A stretch of DNA of 64,000 bases from Capillidium heterosporum (lineage: Eukaryota > Entomophthoromycota > Entomophthoromycetes > Entomophthorales > Capillidiaceae). A program made the position numbers and the translations under genes. Where the stretch lies: the NCBI GenBank assembly GCA_016630905.1, contig WBMQ01000002.1:868001-932000 (forward strand). Direction: 5' to 3'. Of this stretch, positions 61,205 to 64,000 are shown piece after piece (the stretch's first letter is position 1; every line of letters starts with the position of its first letter). Under the pieces are notes generated by a model. The model was not told the origin of the DNA. It made no database searches and saw only the letters and a list, made by a program, of their open reading frames with translations.

Positions 61205-61848
61205 CTCTTACCCTTTGCTAAATTTGATATTCTTCAAAACTTGCTTGGTTGGAAACTTTGAAACTTTGCGACAAGTGTAAAAAGGTTGAGCTTCGTCATA
61301 GTTAGTATTATCCAATGGATTACAGATACAATGAAATCCATTGGATATATATTAGCAATATCTAGGCAAAGTCCTAAAACTGCGACATTAGCATCATGGA
61401 TTTAAGTTGCATGTTTCCTCATAGCATCGACTACTAATGCTAAAGGCGTATGGTATTAGCCATTTTAGACCTTTGTCAATTAAAGCTGATGGCTATCTGT
61501 TCTGTATTTCATAATTGATGTAAGATGTAAAGAAGCTTTAGGCATAACTTTAGCTTGTATTAGTGCTTATCTAAATAGAACTATAATGTCGTTAAATTCA
61601 CATAAGGCTTTCGATAGCTGTTATAGTAAACATGCATCTAAGTTGAAACCAACTTCATAAATATAAAATCCAGGTGTTAAGCGTGTGGAGTAGAAATTAC
61701 AGCTATTACGGGGTAGAACGCTAAAACCTGTGCCATTGGCAAATCAGTATACTTGGTGAGATTTGGTGTATAAAAGCCCAACCTTTTTAAATTTTACATC
61801 TACCCACTTTATCCTACAAAACTACCAAAATATAAAGTATACCCACCA
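61205..61848. promoter_or_regulatory. Divergent intergenic region, PMS1 / His-rich gene
   Basis: 644 bp between two divergent starts. TATAAAAG at about 61770 lies some 80 bp upstream of the plus-strand ATG. No other motif recognised. Confidence 0.4.
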
Positions 61849-62553
61849 ATGAATTTAACTCAGCTTACAGTACATCTCCAAGCTATGGGGATCCTTAATA
61901 AACGAAGACCATTGATGCTGACTTCCCTAATCTTCAACCTAATACTCGGGCTGGGGGCCACCTACCTCGTATTCTATCTGTTCAAGTCGCAACAGCTTCA
62001 CTCCACACTACACCTAGGTAAATTTTCGGCCGTAAATAGCTACCAGAAGCATGTCATAAATACGACACGAATCATAATCAACGACACCAAGCTGGAGGAT
62101 GCAAATCCGTCCAAGGTGAAACCTAAAGCTGTCGCCAAGGTCGTACCCATCACTGAACCGAAGATCAAAGCTGATGCTGAGGAATCCAAGCCTGTAACTA
62201 AGAAGGTCGTTAAATCAGAAACTAAATCCAAGGATAGTAAAGCGGTCGTAAAAGCACCAGTAACTACCAAGAAAGTCCACCCTAAAAAGGCGGCTAGTCC
62301 TATGGCAAAAAAAGTTTCAAAGCCAATCGGGCACTCCAAAGATCATAAGATTAAGAATCGAAAGAATGCTGGTGAAAGCGACGACGATGACGATGAAGAT
62401 GAAGATGAGGAAGACTACAGGGAGCACGTTCGGGAAGAACGGTATCGTCACTATCATCCTAGGAAGCGCCATTACTACCATCACTATCCCCCACCCCACC
62501 ATCACTACGACCATGAGGACCACCATTATAGACACTACGACTATGATGACTAA
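61849..62553 (+). CDS. Type II membrane protein with Lys/Ala linker and His/Tyr-rich tail, unrecognised
   Basis: Intronless, 234 aa. Basic N-terminus (ILNKRRPLM), then one membrane helix (LTSLIFNLILGLGATYLVFY, about 24-45); charges predict a cytosolic N-terminus and a luminal or extracellular tail. Just outside the membrane are two N-glycosylation sequons (NTT, NDT, about residues 71-80). Residues 90-170 are Lys/Ala/Val/Pro-rich and tail-like (VVKSETKSKDSKAVVKAPVT), then an acidic run (ESDDDDDEDEDEEDY), then roughly 40 residues dominated by His and Tyr (HYYHHYPPPHHHYDHED, and so on) ending YDYDD. Such a tail could bind Zn, Cu or Ni, or act as a pH sensor; this is inference. Low-complexity composition means no family can be assigned. 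A 3' hairpin lies 95 bp after the stop. Confidence 0.75.
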   Translation: MNLTQLTVHLQAMGILNKRRPLMLTSLIFNLILGLGATYLVFYLFKSQQLHSTLHLGKFSAVNSYQKHVINTTRIIINDTKLEDANPSKVKPKAVAKVVPITEPKIKADAEESKPVTKKVVKSETKSKDSKAVVKAPVTTKKVHPKKAASPMAKKVSKPIGHSKDHKIKNRKNAGESDDDDDEDEDEEDYREHVREERYRHYHPRKRHYYHHYPPPHHHYDHEDHHYRHYDYDD

Positions 62554-64000
62554 CTGATTGTTATATCAGATTTGTGTTTAAGTATATGATGAAATATATG
62601 GCCTTTCAGGGCATAGGCAAGAGTTGAAAATATTATAATTTAAGGGCAACTCCGTCTGCAATTTTAAGACGGAGTTAATGTATTTACCATTGATATGAAA
62701 ATAAAAACACTATTCTTTTAGTTTACATTATATTTAAGTTTATATATGTTTTTTTGTATTTATATATATATCTATCTAGAGATACCATCTCAGCATAAGT
62801 CTTTTTTGATAAGTATTTGGAAAAAATTAAATGTACAACTTTCTATCAATTTCTGGAGCCATCTTATAAATATACTATGCCCAAAGGCTTCAATTAAAGC
62901 TATATATTCATACAACACTAAACTATTCAAAATGTATTCTAGATTCTCTAATTTTTTCCTGGAGTATTATGTAGAAATGTATATCTGCTCTTGCTCAGAT
63001 ACAAAATGAATTGTTACAATTGCAATATCAACAGCAAATTGACAAGTTCTATTAATTAAATTGGCAGATTTTCTACACGGATTTTGGAAGTAGCAATCGA
63101 CAACGTTAGCAAAGCTAATATTATTATAACTCTAGACAAGAATGTATATTTCATATATAAAATTGTATATAACTGTAGCTTGATTTGGATATAAAAATGG
63201 AATTAGAATACAGCTATATTTAAAAGGACTTAATCGTGCTCATAGTTCAGATTTTAGCTGAGCTACCTCCTCCAACTTAATATAAAACACAACACAGCTT
63301 TGAAGGAACATATCATTTCAGTAGCAACCAAAGTCTCTTTAAAGGAACAATATTATGTATAAATATATAGCTTTTAAAGTGAAGTAACTAAATAGTATAA
63401 AGCCAATGTTCTTATATACACTACTAATAGAATATTGGATGTTTTTAGCAATATTAGCAAGAACTTTTATTTTTTGCCATCATTATTAGCCTTATATTAG
63501 ATTTACCTGAATGCTGGTAAACTGATCTCACCAGGAGTACGTAGCACCATTGGCTTTAGAGTAATAAAGAGCTAGGGCTCACTGTAAGAAAGTATAACCC
63601 TGATTCTACGCTAAAATACAGAATAGTAGTAACAGCCAATATAACCTTTGTTGTATATCGTTGCAGCACATGTATAGGCTGAATTTAAAGAGTATCTTTT
63701 TACTGGTGCATTGTAATCTACCTACTAGCTTATAAAAACTTTCGACCTGTCCTGGTTCAGGCTATTACGTAAGGAATAGAACAAATCTTATTGATATCAA
63801 CTGGGCTGAGTTGATAATCAAACAACTAAAAACTCTTGACCAAAGAAATTAAGTTATTTATAAAAGTACCTGATTGGATAAGAAATTATCGACAAATGAA
63901 TGGCAATTAATGAGGCATGTGGCACATATTGATAAACTATTCCAAATTTTCATATTTCTTTCCAACAATCAAGCACCAAAGCTGAAAGGTGAAAGATGAG
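62554..64000. other. 3' flank and gene-free end of window
   Basis: Contains the hairpin at 62648-62676 and no supported gene up to the window edge. The plus frame 62746-63009 is Ile/Tyr-rich and AT-driven, without features. Confidence 0.5.
62648..62676 (+). repeat. Perfect hairpin, 10-bp arms, 9-nt loop
   Basis: AACTCCGTCT, loop GCAATTTTA, AGACGGAGTT. The arms are notably GC-rich for this spacer. Located in the probable 3' UTR of the His-rich membrane protein gene; could be an RNA stability or processing element. Confidence 0.8.

Noticed and set aside
62746..63009. 87-codon plus frame at the end of the window
   Set aside because: Starts in a TATATA/poly-T tract and shows only AT-driven residues (Ile, Tyr, Phe, Lys).

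Overview
The window is nuclear DNA from a fungus. Evidence: spliceosomal introns of only about 31-75 bp (mostly 37-50 bp, donors usually GTAA, acceptors TAG/AAG/CAG), an ERT1/AcuK-type zinc-cluster regulator, an adenylation-thiolation-reductase enzyme family resembling fungal alpha-aminoadipate reductases, an Rco1-like double-PHD protein, an Oca/Siw14-type phosphatase and a fungal-type Ppn1. The presence of DCAF11, TBC1D13-like and JMJD5-like genes, absent from budding yeasts, suggests an early-diverging or otherwise gene-retaining lineage; I cannot name the species. Intergenic DNA is AT-rich.

Layout. 0-11 kb: 5' end of enolase-phosphatase UTR4 (-), Oca4-like pseudophosphatase (+), tRNA-Ser(GCT) (+), RVB1 (+), GINS subunit SLD5 (-), ERT1-like regulator (-), the 15-exon DCAF11 homologue (+). 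11-18 kb: direct tandem duplication of a TBC1D13-like RabGAP (-), with the left copy frame-broken. 19-25 kb: JMJD5-like JmjC protein (-), SNX3 (-), three tandem RidA/Mmf1 genes (-), the third a pseudogene. 26-46 kb: an inverted pair of A-T-R reductase genes enclosing lysyl-tRNA synthetase (-), Rco1-like (-), ribosomal uL2 (+) and eL6 (-), a 77-residue membrane ORF (-) and PPN1 (-). 46-58.7 kb: gene-poor DNA holding short secreted-type ORFs and relics. 58.7-62.6 kb: mismatch-repair PMS1 (-) and an unrecognised histidine/tyrosine-rich membrane protein (+).

Two themes stand out. (1) Paralogue birth and decay: the TBC pair has near-identical blocks inside a diverged background (gene conversion), the RidA trio includes a dead copy, and the reductases form an inverted pair. 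The RidA array sits head-to-head with reductase copy 1, which could link imine/enamine clean-up to an amino-aldehyde-forming enzyme. (2) Seven conserved genes carry roughly fifteen 1-nt frame breaks, mostly a gain or loss of one base in a short C or G run (CC/GG to CCCC/GGGG), although the proteins on both sides remain conserved. Consensus error is the simplest explanation; pseudogenisation or loss of mismatch repair (PMS1 itself is broken here) are alternatives. Exon coordinates below were derived by hand from splice sites and reading-frame phase; frame-broken genes are given as whole loci.
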